Position numbers and translations under genes: made by a program. The notes below the pieces were generated by a model, which had not been told where the DNA came from, made no database searches, and saw only the letters and a list, made by a program, of their open reading frames with translations. From Sporomusa acidovorans (lineage in GTDB: Bacteria > Bacillota > Negativicutes > Sporomusales > Sporomusaceae), in assembly GCF_900101845.1 (NCBI RefSeq), contig NZ_FNAM01000042.1, positions 1-52,466 on the forward strand: DNA of 52,466 bases. Reading direction: 5' to 3'. Position 1 is the first letter of the stretch. Each line of letters opens with the position of its first letter. Positions 41,644-49,382 of the stretch are shown piece after piece.

Positions 41644-42447
41644 TTATACTATGCCTTTTCTTGTCAAGTAATGTTTGGCAGCCGATATTTTGGCGGTATT
41701 ATTACTTATTTCAGCAAGACTGTCAGGCGACAACAGCATAATTCCCGCTGTAGCCAGCAAATGCTTTACTGTATGCCCGCTGACAATATGGTTTGTAAGG
41801 CTATATACCTGATAATCCTGCAATTCAAAAACCTTCGCGATGATATAACTGGCCAACAACACCCAATAGGAGTGATTCGGCTTTGCAGGCTTCGGAAAAA
41901 GCAACAGCAGCAGCGGTAGCAAAATCATGGGAAAAAATTGGATGAATATATACGGGCGCAAATCGCCAACACCGTACTTCTCAGTAACCCACCAATACAA
42001 TACACTCAGAACACCACTTACAATCAGAGGTACAAACAGCAGCCGGCCAACCTTAGCTCCTAAACGCTCCGCACATACACAAGCCGTCAAAGCGGCAAAA
42101 CATAAGGTCATGGGCAGCCGGTCCCAAACCAGGGTTTCATTGGCAGGAAACCAATGATAATAAGCTGATCCTAACCCAACAAGCACAACCGCACGATAAA
42201 AAAATCTCCACATTCGTATAATCTTCGCTTGTGGCAAACTCCTGATTTTTATAAGTCCTATTATGCCGGCTATAACAAACGCAATGTTAGAAAGAACATT
42301 CTTCGCGTTTGCCATCCCCCATAACAGCCTATCATCGGCAAAAGCATGGTAGGCCATATCCTGCGGAATCGGCGGTAAACTTGCGACTAACCCAATAGCC
42401 AATACTACGCTAAACCCAATACACGTAATTTTTAACTTATGTACCAT
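41644..42447 (-). CDS. Ceramidase-like (CREST superfamily) membrane protein (267 aa)
   Basis: Seven or so membrane segments with the alkaline ceramidase/CREST pattern: a Ser/Asn first block (NVLSNIAFVIAGIIGL), GLGSAYYHWFPANETLVWDRLPMTLCF with a metal-binding His and Asp, and a late SGHTVKHLLATAG with two His. These conserved His and Asp residues would form a zinc site of an integral-membrane lipid amidohydrolase. The substrate is unknown. It has its own strong promoter and operator, and lies 42 bases upstream of tetR on the same strand, so it may be the first gene of a four-gene lipid operon. The ATG lies after AAGGAGGC. Confidence 0.78.
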   Translation of the reverse strand: MVHKLKITCIGFSVVLAIGLVASLPPIPQDMAYHAFADDRLLWGMANAKNVLSNIAFVIAGIIGLIKIRSLPQAKIIRMWRFFYRAVVLVGLGSAYYHWFPANETLVWDRLPMTLCFAALTACVCAERLGAKVGRLLFVPLIVSGVLSVLYWWVTEKYGVGDLRPYIFIQFFPMILLPLLLLLFPKPAKPNHSYWVLLASYIIAKVFELQDYQVYSLTNHIVSGHTVKHLLATAGIMLLSPDSLAEISNNTAKISAAKHYLTRKGIV

Positions 42448-42459
42448 AGTAGCCTCCTT

Positions 42460-42513
42460 AATTTGGTTAACGATCGTTAACCAAATTGTAATACACGGCC
42501 ATTATCTTGTCAA
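42460..42513 (-). promoter_or_regulatory. Promoter and TetR operator of the ceramidase-like gene
   Basis: On the minus strand TTGACA (42508-42513) is 17 bases from TACAAT (42485-42490). Overlapping and just downstream is a perfect 28-bp palindrome (42460-42487) with the core GTTAACGATCGTTAAC, the same GTTAAC-N4-GTTAAC layout as the tetR site. Confidence 0.85.
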
Positions 42514-42674
42514 TATGATAATTTCGTGACAATTTATAGGAGTCATACTTATGGTATAAATAGGATTTAGCGGAAAACTATTTAATCAATACGGTTAGTT
42601 AAATCTTCTAGCATAGTCCCCAATCAAAGGTTTTTACTCGGTATAACCGACGCGGATGCCATAAGGTGTAATAG

Positions 42675-42857
42675 TCATTATGCCTTAGCAATAATTGCGC
42701 TGCTATCCAAAAAGCGATTTTCGGTGAGCTCGGCGCAGTAGAAACGTATAGGAAAATTATGTTTGGGCTCTGTACCCAGCAACATCGGGACATGCTATTC
42801 GAGATTATTACCGATGAGCTTAAACATTCTGTAAAATGGAATTTCTTATATGATTAA
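42675..42857 (+). pseudogene. Remnant of a ferritin-like domain protein
   Basis: Open frame of 60 residues without a start, bounded by TAG upstream and TAA at 42855-42857. The sequence AAIQKAIFGELGAVETYRKI, then QQHRDMLFEIITDELKH, has the E...Y and D-E-x-x-H pattern of ferritin-like/rubrerythrin-type four-helix proteins (second half). The N-terminal half is missing. It runs straight into the hydrogenase remnant, sharing its last bases. Confidence 0.45.
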
Positions 42858-43568
42858 CCTCTTATATAGTAATACCTTTATGGCCGCCCAGGGTACGGAC
42901 GCTCTTGAACTGTTGTTTAGCTCAGCTAAAAAATACAAGGGAGACTTTATCCTTGTAGTGGAAGGGGCTATTCTAACTAAAGATAATGGCGTTTACAACG
43001 TAGTGGCCCGGACAAAAAGAAGAGTAATTACAGCTTTGGAAGCAGTTACAACGCTGGGAGATATGGCCGGCTGCTTATAGCTCTCGGAACTTGTGCAAGC
43101 TTCGGCGGTGCCTCGTCAGCCGCCCCCAATCTAACTGGGTCTATGGGGGTAAATAAAGTATTAAACCGTGAAGTCATAAATGTAAGCGGCTGCCCTGTCA
43201 ATCCCGATTGGTTCGTGGGTACACTCGCTCATTTACTCATGTACGGCATGCCGGAACTTGACCCACTGGGACGCCCCTCTTTATTTTACGGCAATACGAT
43301 TCACCGCCACTGCCAACGTCGTTCTTATTTTGATAAAAAAGATTTTGCTGAAAAACTAGGCGATATTGAGTGTATGTTTTCTTTAGGCTGCGTTGGACCA
43401 AAAACCGGCGCAGATTGCCCATACCGACAATGGGTCAACCATGTAAGTTGGCCCGTTAAAGTAAATACACCTTGTATCGGCTGTACCAATCAGGATTTTC
43501 CAGACGGCTCCACTCCTTTTTTTGTGCCGCTGCCACAAAAAATAAAAATGCCCAAGCAAATGGGCTGA
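42850..43568 (+). pseudogene. NiFe hydrogenase small subunit, truncated and frameshifted
   Basis: Two adjacent frames give one broken protein. The first (42850-43080) contains YSNTFMAAQGTDALE and LVVEGAILTKDNGVYNVV; the second resumes after a one-base shift near 43070-43082 as IALGTCASFGGASSAAPN, then VINVSGCPVNPDW, NTIHRHCQRRSYFD, CMFSLGCVGPKTGADCPYR and CIGCTNQDFPDG. These are the medial and distal iron-sulfur cluster ligands of the small subunit. The N-terminus with its Tat signal and the proximal-cluster CxxC is gone. It cannot make a working subunit. Confidence 0.85.
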
Positions 43569-43598
43569 AATCAGATTCAACAGTGAAGGGAGATTCTA

Positions 43599-44395
43599 AT
43601 GAGTCCAAAAAAAATCCTGTTTAGTCCAGTCACCCGGCTGAGCGGATTGCTCTCAGTGGAATTAACTTTCGACAACGAAGTGATTCAGGAAGCTGATGTC
43701 AGCTATGCCAAATTATCCCCCATTTTTAGAGCAAAACTGTAACGATTGCCGGTTAAACGTTGAAGATAACCGTCGTGTAGCCTCTCATTATATGGAAGCG
43801 GTGCAAATATCCGAAAAATGCCATCAACTGTTGACTCTCTTCGGCGGAAAAGCGCCTCATCAACATAGTTTTGTCCATGGGGGCGCAGCGGTAGCCCCGA
43901 CCGTCGATAAAATCAATCAAGCACTTACGTTAATCCGTGATATACGTAAGTTTATCGGTCGTTGCCTGATGCCAGATACGGAACTGATTGCCAACTGCTA
44001 TGCGGATTATTTTTCTATCGGCAAAACGCCAGGACGTTTACTATCTTTTGGTCTTTTCCGGTTTGGAAGTAAAAATGAACAGCTTCTATGGAAAGACGGA
44101 GTTCTTAATGATCATTATTCCAAACCAAAATTAGATCTTCTTCAAGAAGACATATCTCATGCATGGTATGAACGTTCTCATTTCTTGGCCAACCCCGAAG
44201 TTTCGAATTGTGGCTCGCTCATTAGAATTAGAAACAGAGTTAATAGCTGATCTGGTAGAAAAGTGGCTCACCGAACTTGAACCCGGTGAACCACCAATAA
44301 AGCAGAAAAAAGAATTAGTTAAAAATCAGGCCATTGCGGTAACATATAAATTATTGTCAGATTTTAAAAACCATAAAAGATTGAAACTAAATTAG
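43599..44395 (+). pseudogene. NiFe hydrogenase large subunit, with internal deletions and frameshifts
   Basis: The ATG at 43599 after GAAGGGAG starts a true N-terminus (MSPKKILFSPVTRLSGLLSV), but about 32 residues in the frame jumps and the RICGICS nickel-binding block is missing. The next piece (43696 on) holds CRLNVEDNRRVASHYMEA, FGGKAPHQHSFVHGG and TPGRLLSFGLFRF, typical of the middle of the large subunit. A further gap and shift leads to IVARSLELETELIADL. No C-terminal nickel-binding DPCxxC is seen. The frames end at 44395. Both structural genes are decayed, which suggests loss of this uptake hydrogenase. Confidence 0.85.
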
Positions 44396-44586
44396 TCCGG
44401 TTGCTTGGCAGATAGCAAAGGCAACATAGGAAGCGATAAACGGCAGCCATATCATTTTTAATCATGGCTCCAGAGGTAAAACTTCCTAATATGCTGCTCT
44501 GGTCTTCCGTAACTTCCTAGTGAGGTAAATAGGCGTCCTAGCTATTCATTTGGATCCCATACCGGATAATGCCAATATAAAAAGGC

Positions 44587-44616
44587 TTGACAAAGAAAGC
44601 ATGATTATAAGATAAT
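44587..44616 (+). promoter_or_regulatory. Promoter of the ArsR gene
   Basis: TTGACA (44587-44592) and GATAAT (44611-44616) are 18 bases apart. The direct repeat ACTTATAT-ACTTATAT lies right after the -10 box and may be the repressor site. A related ATAAG-N6-CTTAT dyad lies at 45014-45029, in front of the MBL gene. Confidence 0.6.
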
Positions 44617-44647
44617 ACTTATATACTTATATACGAGAGGAATATTC

Positions 44648-44998
44648 ATGAAAGATCATCTCAAAAACATGGCTGTCGTTCTTAAAGCTCTCGGCGATGA
44701 GAAACGACTAAAAATAATCAAAATGCTTGCTTCAAATACTAATGAAAGTTTTTGCGTTTCTGATGTGGCTCTGCAACTCGGTATCTCTCAGCCTGCCGTA
44801 TCTCAGCACATAAAGGTTTTAAAGAATATTGGTATTCTTGAAGAGAACCGAAGGGGTTTTAGGGTCTTCTATACGATTAATTCTGAAGTTTTGGCAGAAT
44901 ACAGGAAAGACATAAATGAATTGTTTAGGAAAGCCTTTGAGAAATGCCAGCATAATTTCTCTTGTGACCAATGTTCTTATAATAACAAGTGTCAATAA
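44648..44998 (+). CDS. ArsR family repressor with Cys-rich C-terminus (116 aa)
   Basis: Winged-helix ArsR protein: VLKALGDEKRLKIIKML, then FCVSDVALQLGISQPAVSQHIKVLKNIGIL. The C-terminal end carries C-x6-C-x2-C-x6-C (CQHNFSCDQCSYNNKC), which could bind a metal or sense redox state. The alpha3 Cys pair of ArsR is reduced to a single Cys (SFCVSD). It is upstream of and on the same strand as the MBL and CGGC genes and likely controls them. The ATG follows GAGAGG. Confidence 0.88.
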   Translation: MKDHLKNMAVVLKALGDEKRLKIIKMLASNTNESFCVSDVALQLGISQPAVSQHIKVLKNIGILEENRRGFRVFYTINSEVLAEYRKDINELFRKAFEKCQHNFSCDQCSYNNKCQ

Positions 44999-45166
44999 AA
45001 GTATGGTCAGACTATAAGTATTTGCTTATTGTCTTATAATGAAAGCAGGTGTAAACTGATGCGTAATTACCGTACTTAAAATTTGTAACAACAGGTATGT
45101 GTTTGTAAGACTTTTTCATGGTTCCTTATTTTTAATCATTAAAATCAAGGGAAGGTGAACATTTTT

Positions 45167-46141
45167 ATGATAAAAAATATTCCGTTGTTAGAGGTTGATG
45201 AAGTAAAAATAACGATAGTCATGGATAATACCATTGACGCATTTATGACAGGTAATGAATTCGTACATAGATTTGATTGTTCTCAATCCTCAATTATTGC
45301 AGATGATGGTTTTTCACCACTTATAGCAGAGCATGGTTTTTCAGCGATGATCCAGGTTAAACGCGGAAGTAAACAAGAAACTGTGTTACTGGATGCAGGT
45401 ATAAGTCCCAACGGCATTTTACATAACATGAGTGCCTTGGGAATAAATAGTAACGATATACAAGCGATTATACTCAGTCATGGTCATATTGACCATACTA
45501 TGGGGTTACCTAGTCTGATTGAGAAGTTAGGATCACATCAAGTACCTCTTATATTTCATCCCGATGCTTTTTTAAACAGAAAAGTGATAATGCCAGGCGG
45601 GTATGAAGTGAATGTTTCGTCCCCCCAATTAACGGTTTCGCAACAGGAAAAAATTGCTGTTGTTAAAAAAACTGATCCAACCCTTCTGGCTGAAAACATG
45701 ATTCTCGTCTCCGGCGAAATTGATCGAACTACAGATTTTGAAACGGGATTTCCTATTCACTATACAAAACGTAAAGGTAAGTGGGAAAACGATCCGGCAG
45801 TAAAGGATGATCAATGTGTCATTGTAAATGTCCGGGGAAAGGGCCTGGTTGTGATTACCGGGTGTTGTCATTCCGGACTTATCAATACGATTAACTACGC
45901 TCAAACATTGACTAATTGTCAACAAATTTATGCGGTATTAGGAGGTTTTCACTTAACAGGTGGGATATTTGAAAAAATTATTCCTGCTACCATTACTGAA
46001 TTGCAAAAAATTAATCCAGCCTATTTGATGCCGGGCCACTGCACTGGATGGTCTGCCATTCACCAAATTGCCCAGGCAATGCCTAAGGCATTTGTACCAA
46101 ATAATGTTGGTACTACATTACTATTTCAAGCTGACAGTTGA
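45167..46141 (+). CDS. Metallo-beta-lactamase fold hydrolase (324 aa)
   Basis: MBL-fold protein of the group annotated as dihydropterin/RFAP-synthase-like. The dinuclear metal motif is HGHIDH (105-110). Later metal ligands lie in VITGCCHSGLIN, GGFHLTG and MPGHCTGW. The early TIVMDNTIDAFMTG region is typical of this group. The physiological reaction is unknown. I chose the ATG at 45167, which has GGAAGGTGA upstream, rather than the GTG inside that site. The next gene begins 43 bases later. Confidence 0.88.
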   Translation: MIKNIPLLEVDEVKITIVMDNTIDAFMTGNEFVHRFDCSQSSIIADDGFSPLIAEHGFSAMIQVKRGSKQETVLLDAGISPNGILHNMSALGINSNDIQAIILSHGHIDHTMGLPSLIEKLGSHQVPLIFHPDAFLNRKVIMPGGYEVNVSSPQLTVSQQEKIAVVKKTDPTLLAENMILVSGEIDRTTDFETGFPIHYTKRKGKWENDPAVKDDQCVIVNVRGKGLVVITGCCHSGLINTINYAQTLTNCQQIYAVLGGFHLTGGIFEKIIPATITELQKINPAYLMPGHCTGWSAIHQIAQAMPKAFVPNNVGTTLLFQADS

Positions 46142-46184
46142 TAAATTTTTTAACATGATCAATGTAAAAATGGAGGTACAGTTT

Positions 46185-46631
46185 ATGGCTAGAATAGCAA
46201 TTATAAGTTGTGGAAATGTAAAGAATGAACTTAGTTGTGCAGCGACTGGCTGTTTCAAATCATTCAATGAGCGAAAGGGAATGTTTGCGTGTTATGGTGA
46301 TGATCAGAAATCGCAGATCGTAGGTTTCAGCACTTGCGCTGGTTGTCCAACACTCTATGCTATGGAAAAGATTTTAACTAAAGTAAAACCCCTGGTCGAA
46401 ATCAGTAAAGCGGACACCATTCATTTTTCAAGCTGCATGGTTAAACTTTGTCCATTCGTCCAAAAGTACAAAAGTGTAATTAATACAATGTACCCCCATG
46501 TGGAAGTGGTGATGGGCACAGATGAATCTACGCCGCTGGCGACGATGAAGATAATGTTAAAAAACCTGCTTACTGATAACAGCCATGGTATTATCGAAGA
46601 ATTTAAAAGAAATATGCCACCATTGGCTTAA
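46185..46631 (+). CDS. CGGC domain putative metal-binding protein (148 aa)
   Basis: Short Cys-rich protein of the CGGC family: IISCGNVKNELSCAATGCFKSF at the start, GFSTCAGCPTLYAMEKI in the middle, and IHFSSCMVKLCPFV. These three Cys clusters are thought to bind a metal or iron-sulfur cluster. Function unproven. The ATG follows GGAGG. It is last in the ArsR-MBL-CGGC group, which suggests a metal-responsive cassette. Confidence 0.85.
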   Translation: MARIAIISCGNVKNELSCAATGCFKSFNERKGMFACYGDDQKSQIVGFSTCAGCPTLYAMEKILTKVKPLVEISKADTIHFSSCMVKLCPFVQKYKSVINTMYPHVEVVMGTDESTPLATMKIMLKNLLTDNSHGIIEEFKRNMPPLA

Positions 46632-46748
46632 TAGATAAGGTGTAAGGAAAGCGGACCATTCCTTTGTTGCCAACGCACGAGAGGGATAGTGCTCAGGACA
46701 CTATGGGTAATTTCTTCCTATATCAATATAACGTGTGTAAAAAAATAA

Positions 46749-46785
46749 AAAAATTACCCACGTTATTAAGACGTGAGTAATTTTT
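46749..46785. terminator. Bidirectional terminator
   Basis: AAATTACCCACG and CGTGAGTAATTT pair with one mismatch around a 9-base loop, with A- and T-runs outside. It lies between the CGGC gene (plus) and the two small genes (minus), so it can serve both. Confidence 0.75.
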
Positions 46786-46807
46786 ACTTATATAACCATA
46801 AAACATC

Positions 46808-46990
46808 TTATGTTCGTCTGCATCTAAATAACATAAATTCGGCTAACGCCGCCTCCAGCCGCCGGAGAGCCTCGGTGGTGTCCGCGCCTGCTTTACTACG
46901 CCGAGCTAACTCGTCCGATGCTTCGCGAATTTTATCGTATATCTCGCTTTCTCTTTGGCAGTACTCTGCTGACATTCGCCGGATTAACAT
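46808..46990 (-). CDS. Small helical hypothetical protein (60 aa)
   Basis: Charged, probably fully helical protein (MSAEYCQRESEIYDKIREAS, then RRLEAALAEFMLF). Its ATG at 46988-46990 overlaps the TAA of the 44-aa gene upstream (ATGTTAA), a clear sign of translational coupling and the main reason to believe it is real. No ribosome binding site of its own. I recognise no family. Confidence 0.5.
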   Translation of the reverse strand: MLIRRMSAEYCQRESEIYDKIREASDELARRSKAGADTTEALRRLEAALAEFMLFRCRRT

Positions 46991-47118
46991 GGAACATCAA
47001 CCGCCGCAAGGACTAAGTTTTTCTGTTGTAAGAACCTGTCCAAATAATAGCCTGTTAGGCCTGCTAATATTCCCAATAGAGCAAACAACAATGGAGCATA
47101 CTTGTAAAAGACCCGCAT
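46984..47118 (-). CDS. Small single-helix membrane protein (44 aa)
   Basis: Begins MRVFYKYAPLLFALLGILAG with one membrane helix (residues about 8-25), followed by a polar tail. The ATG at 47116-47118 follows AGAGGGGATAAG, a strong ribosome binding site. Its stop overlaps the start of the 60-aa gene. Unknown function. The pair resembles small accessory genes of mobile islands, but no integrase is near. Confidence 0.5.
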   Translation of the reverse strand: MRVFYKYAPLLFALLGILAGLTGYYLDRFLQQKNLVLAAVDVPC

Positions 47119-47440
47119 CTTATCCCCTCTTTACAACGTTCGGAGCCATAGCTGATCACTATCCCTTGTTTCATTTTGATTGTGGCACCGTTCTAATCGC
47201 ACTTTATATTCCTAAAGTGCAGCACAAATAAAGGCAGTCCATTGAAGTTATAGCGTTGCTGCGCTATAATAAAATAGTATTTTTATAACCAAGTTGGAAT
47301 GCGCCGCGCTGCCTGTTATCGCGCACATCCCGCACTACTTCCATACCTCGACGTGTGTGGAAGTTTACTTATTATGTTTGTTGGATTTACCCTCTTCCAG
47401 TTGTCTGAGACTTGCTATCTTGCAGGGCAATTATATTTTT

Positions 47441-47490
47441 TGTGCTAATAGCACACTTTTATATTTATATTATAATGTGCCATTAGCACA
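47441..47490 (+). promoter_or_regulatory. Twin operators and -10 box of the first XRE gene
   Basis: TGTGCTAATAGCACA (47441-47455) and TGTGCCATTAGCACA (47476-47490) are two dyads with identical arms, 35 bases apart. A TATAAT at 47471-47476 overlaps the second, so binding should block RNA polymerase. Autoregulation by the XRE protein is likely. Confidence 0.7.
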
Positions 47491-47519
47491 AAGTCAACTC
47501 ATTTCTAAGGGATGATGGT

Positions 47520-47756
47520 ATGATTTTACCAATATTAGCGGAAAGACTTACCTATTTACGCGAACAGCGTAACCTTAAGCTGAAAGAAGTAGCTGAGGCT
47601 GTTGGTATTACACCAAGTGCAGTCGGTTCATTAGAACACGGAAGAAGACCGATAAGTATCGAAACACTTATGAAAATGGCTAATTTCTATGGTGTATCTA
47701 CTGATTGGCTACTAGGCTTAACAGATAATCCTGAACGAAATTTTGCACGCAGATAG
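47520..47756 (+). CDS. XRE/Cro-type transcriptional regulator (78 aa)
   Basis: Single helix-turn-helix protein: LAERLTYLREQRNLKLKEVAEAVGITPSAVGSLEHGRR at residues 7-44, then ISIETLMKMANFYGVSTDWLLGLT, the standard end of SinR/Xre-like domains. No extra effector domain. It starts with ATG about 6 bases after GGGATGA. Terminator right after. No target gene is obvious beside itself; the neighbouring transporter is on the opposite strand. Confidence 0.88.
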   Translation: MILPILAERLTYLREQRNLKLKEVAEAVGITPSAVGSLEHGRRPISIETLMKMANFYGVSTDWLLGLTDNPERNFARR

Positions 47757-47759
47757 TTT

Positions 47760-47799
47760 GGCTTAACTGGCAGTCAGCAACTGCCAGTTAAGCCTTTTT
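47760..47799. terminator. Rho-independent terminator between the XRE and MFS genes
   Basis: GGCTTAACTGGCAG and CTGCCAGTTAAGCC form a perfect 14-bp stem with a 7-base loop, followed by TTTTT on the plus strand. It may also receive transcripts of the convergent MFS gene. Confidence 0.85.
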
Positions 47800-47837
47800 G
47801 CCAAACTTTCGCTTGAACTCTTCACTTGCTAAAATTC

Positions 47838-49157
47838 TTACATTGTGGCAGACGCTTTCGTCTCTGTTGCCTTATCGTCAGCAATCGGCATGGTAACCAC
47901 CAATAAGAACGATATCAAACACAACAATACCGAGAAAACAAGCACACCAGTAGTGCCAAAAAGCGTTGCCACATACCCGTTTATATAATTCGTGCCAAAG
48001 CCGCCGAGACTGGAGCAGGAATTAATGACGGCAACGCTTACCGCCAGCGCCGACGGTGATAAGAGCATTCCCGGCAAAGCCCAGAAGGGTCCGTAATAGC
48101 AGTATGTTCCGATTCCATAGAAGGCTAACGCCAGCATTTTTACCGGCAGCGAATCCACCAGCGCCAAAACTAAAAAGGCAAGGCCAAACAGCAATATTGG
48201 CAAGCCGGTATGATATCTTCTTTCATTCGTCTTATCCGAATGCGCTCCCCACAGCGGCATGGTGATGGTTGCGCAGAGGAACGGCAACGCCATCACAATC
48301 CCTACTTCCGTATCCGAAAACGAACCGGAAAACTGTTTGATAATACCGGGCAGCCAAAAGGCAGCCGCTTGCGCCGCGCCCTGCACAAACCCATAGATGC
48401 CGGCCAGCCGCCACAACGTTGGGTTGGAAAAAATTCGGGCAAGGCGTAATGACCCGGCCTTCTCCTTCCCGCTCTGTTCTTTTGCCAGCTCACTAGTCAG
48501 CCATTCTTTTTCTTCCTTACTAAGCCACTTGGCGTCCTGCGGCGTGTTCGTCAAAAAGAAAACTGTCATAATCCCCAAAAGCGCGGTAGGAATGCCCTCT
48601 ACGGCGAACAGCCACCGCCACCCGGCATAATCAAACCAGCGTAAATGCTCGATGATCCAGCCGGATATCGGGGACGCGATCGCCGAAGACAGGGAGCCTG
48701 CCAGCATAAAAAAGGCCGTAACCTTTGCCATCTCCCTGGATGGAAACCAGCGGGAAAAGTAAAAGATCATCCCGGGAAAAAATCCGGCCTCGAATATGCC
48801 CAGCAAAAAGCGGCAAAGTAACATTTGGGTAACATTCTGCACAAAAAAGGTTGCCGCCGTAACAACACCCCAGCCGCAAAGGATAAAGGCGATCCAGCGA
48901 TTGGCCTTGGTACGCTGTAAGATCATGTTGCTGGGAACCTGAAAGAAAAAATACGATACGAAAAACATAGCGGATACAAAACCAAAATCAACGGCGGTTA
49001 TGTCTAAATCCTTATTCATCTGCAAAGCGGCAAAGCCGACATTTAACCGATCGACAACATTAAAGAAATACAGCAAAAAGGCAAAGGAAACAATATGCCA
49101 TCTGACTTTTCGCAGCGTGCGTACCCCTAGCTCCGGTACGGCTACAGAATGATTCAT
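47838..49157 (-). CDS. MFS transporter, anion:cation symporter (ACS) family (439 aa)
   Basis: Twelve-helix carrier of the tartrate/phthalate/hexuronate group: FAFLLYFFNVVDRLNVGFA in helix 1, FQVPSNMILQRTKANRWIA and RFLLGIFEAGFFPGMIFYFSRWFP, which are strong ACS signatures. The ATG follows AAGGAGCG. It probably imports the substrate of the enolase-type dehydratase encoded upstream on the same strand. It is only distantly similar to the transporter at 26377-27654, so the two modules may take different acids. Confidence 0.9.
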   Translation of the reverse strand: MNHSVAVPELGVRTLRKVRWHIVSFAFLLYFFNVVDRLNVGFAALQMNKDLDITAVDFGFVSAMFFVSYFFFQVPSNMILQRTKANRWIAFILCGWGVVTAATFFVQNVTQMLLCRFLLGIFEAGFFPGMIFYFSRWFPSREMAKVTAFFMLAGSLSSAIASPISGWIIEHLRWFDYAGWRWLFAVEGIPTALLGIMTVFFLTNTPQDAKWLSKEEKEWLTSELAKEQSGKEKAGSLRLARIFSNPTLWRLAGIYGFVQGAAQAAAFWLPGIIKQFSGSFSDTEVGIVMALPFLCATITMPLWGAHSDKTNERRYHTGLPILLFGLAFLVLALVDSLPVKMLALAFYGIGTYCYYGPFWALPGMLLSPSALAVSVAVINSCSSLGGFGTNYINGYVATLFGTTGVLVFSVLLCLISFLLVVTMPIADDKATETKASATM

Positions 49158-49298
49158 ATAACGCGCTCCTTTTCGCTATTGATTTGTCAAAGAACTCATT
49201 ACCGGTATCAACCGCTGCCTAGCGACAGTATCGGTTGACAGGAACCTATAACATCAGTAAGATAAATAACGCGAAGCCCTTATGCTTCATGTTTGAAT

Positions 49299-49364
49299 AC
49301 CAGCATCTCCATTTCACCAAGCATCTTGGGTGGGTGCTATAAAGACGGAAATGGAGATGTTGGT
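49299..49364. repeat. Long intercistronic hairpin between dehydratase and MFS genes
   Basis: ACCAGCATCTCCATTTC (49299-49315) and GAAATGGAGATGTTGGT (49348-49364) pair with a single mismatch. It lies in the 226-base gap. A T-run (TATTTTT) follows only on the plus strand, where no gene ends. On the minus strand it may act as a partial terminator or RNA stabiliser that sets different levels of the two products. Confidence 0.6.
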
Positions 49365-49382
49365 ATTTTTGTTCAAACTTTT

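Noticed and set aside
46773..47231. Plus-strand ORF of 152 codons
   Set aside because: It starts inside a terminator and lies antisense to the two coupled small genes, which have better start signals.
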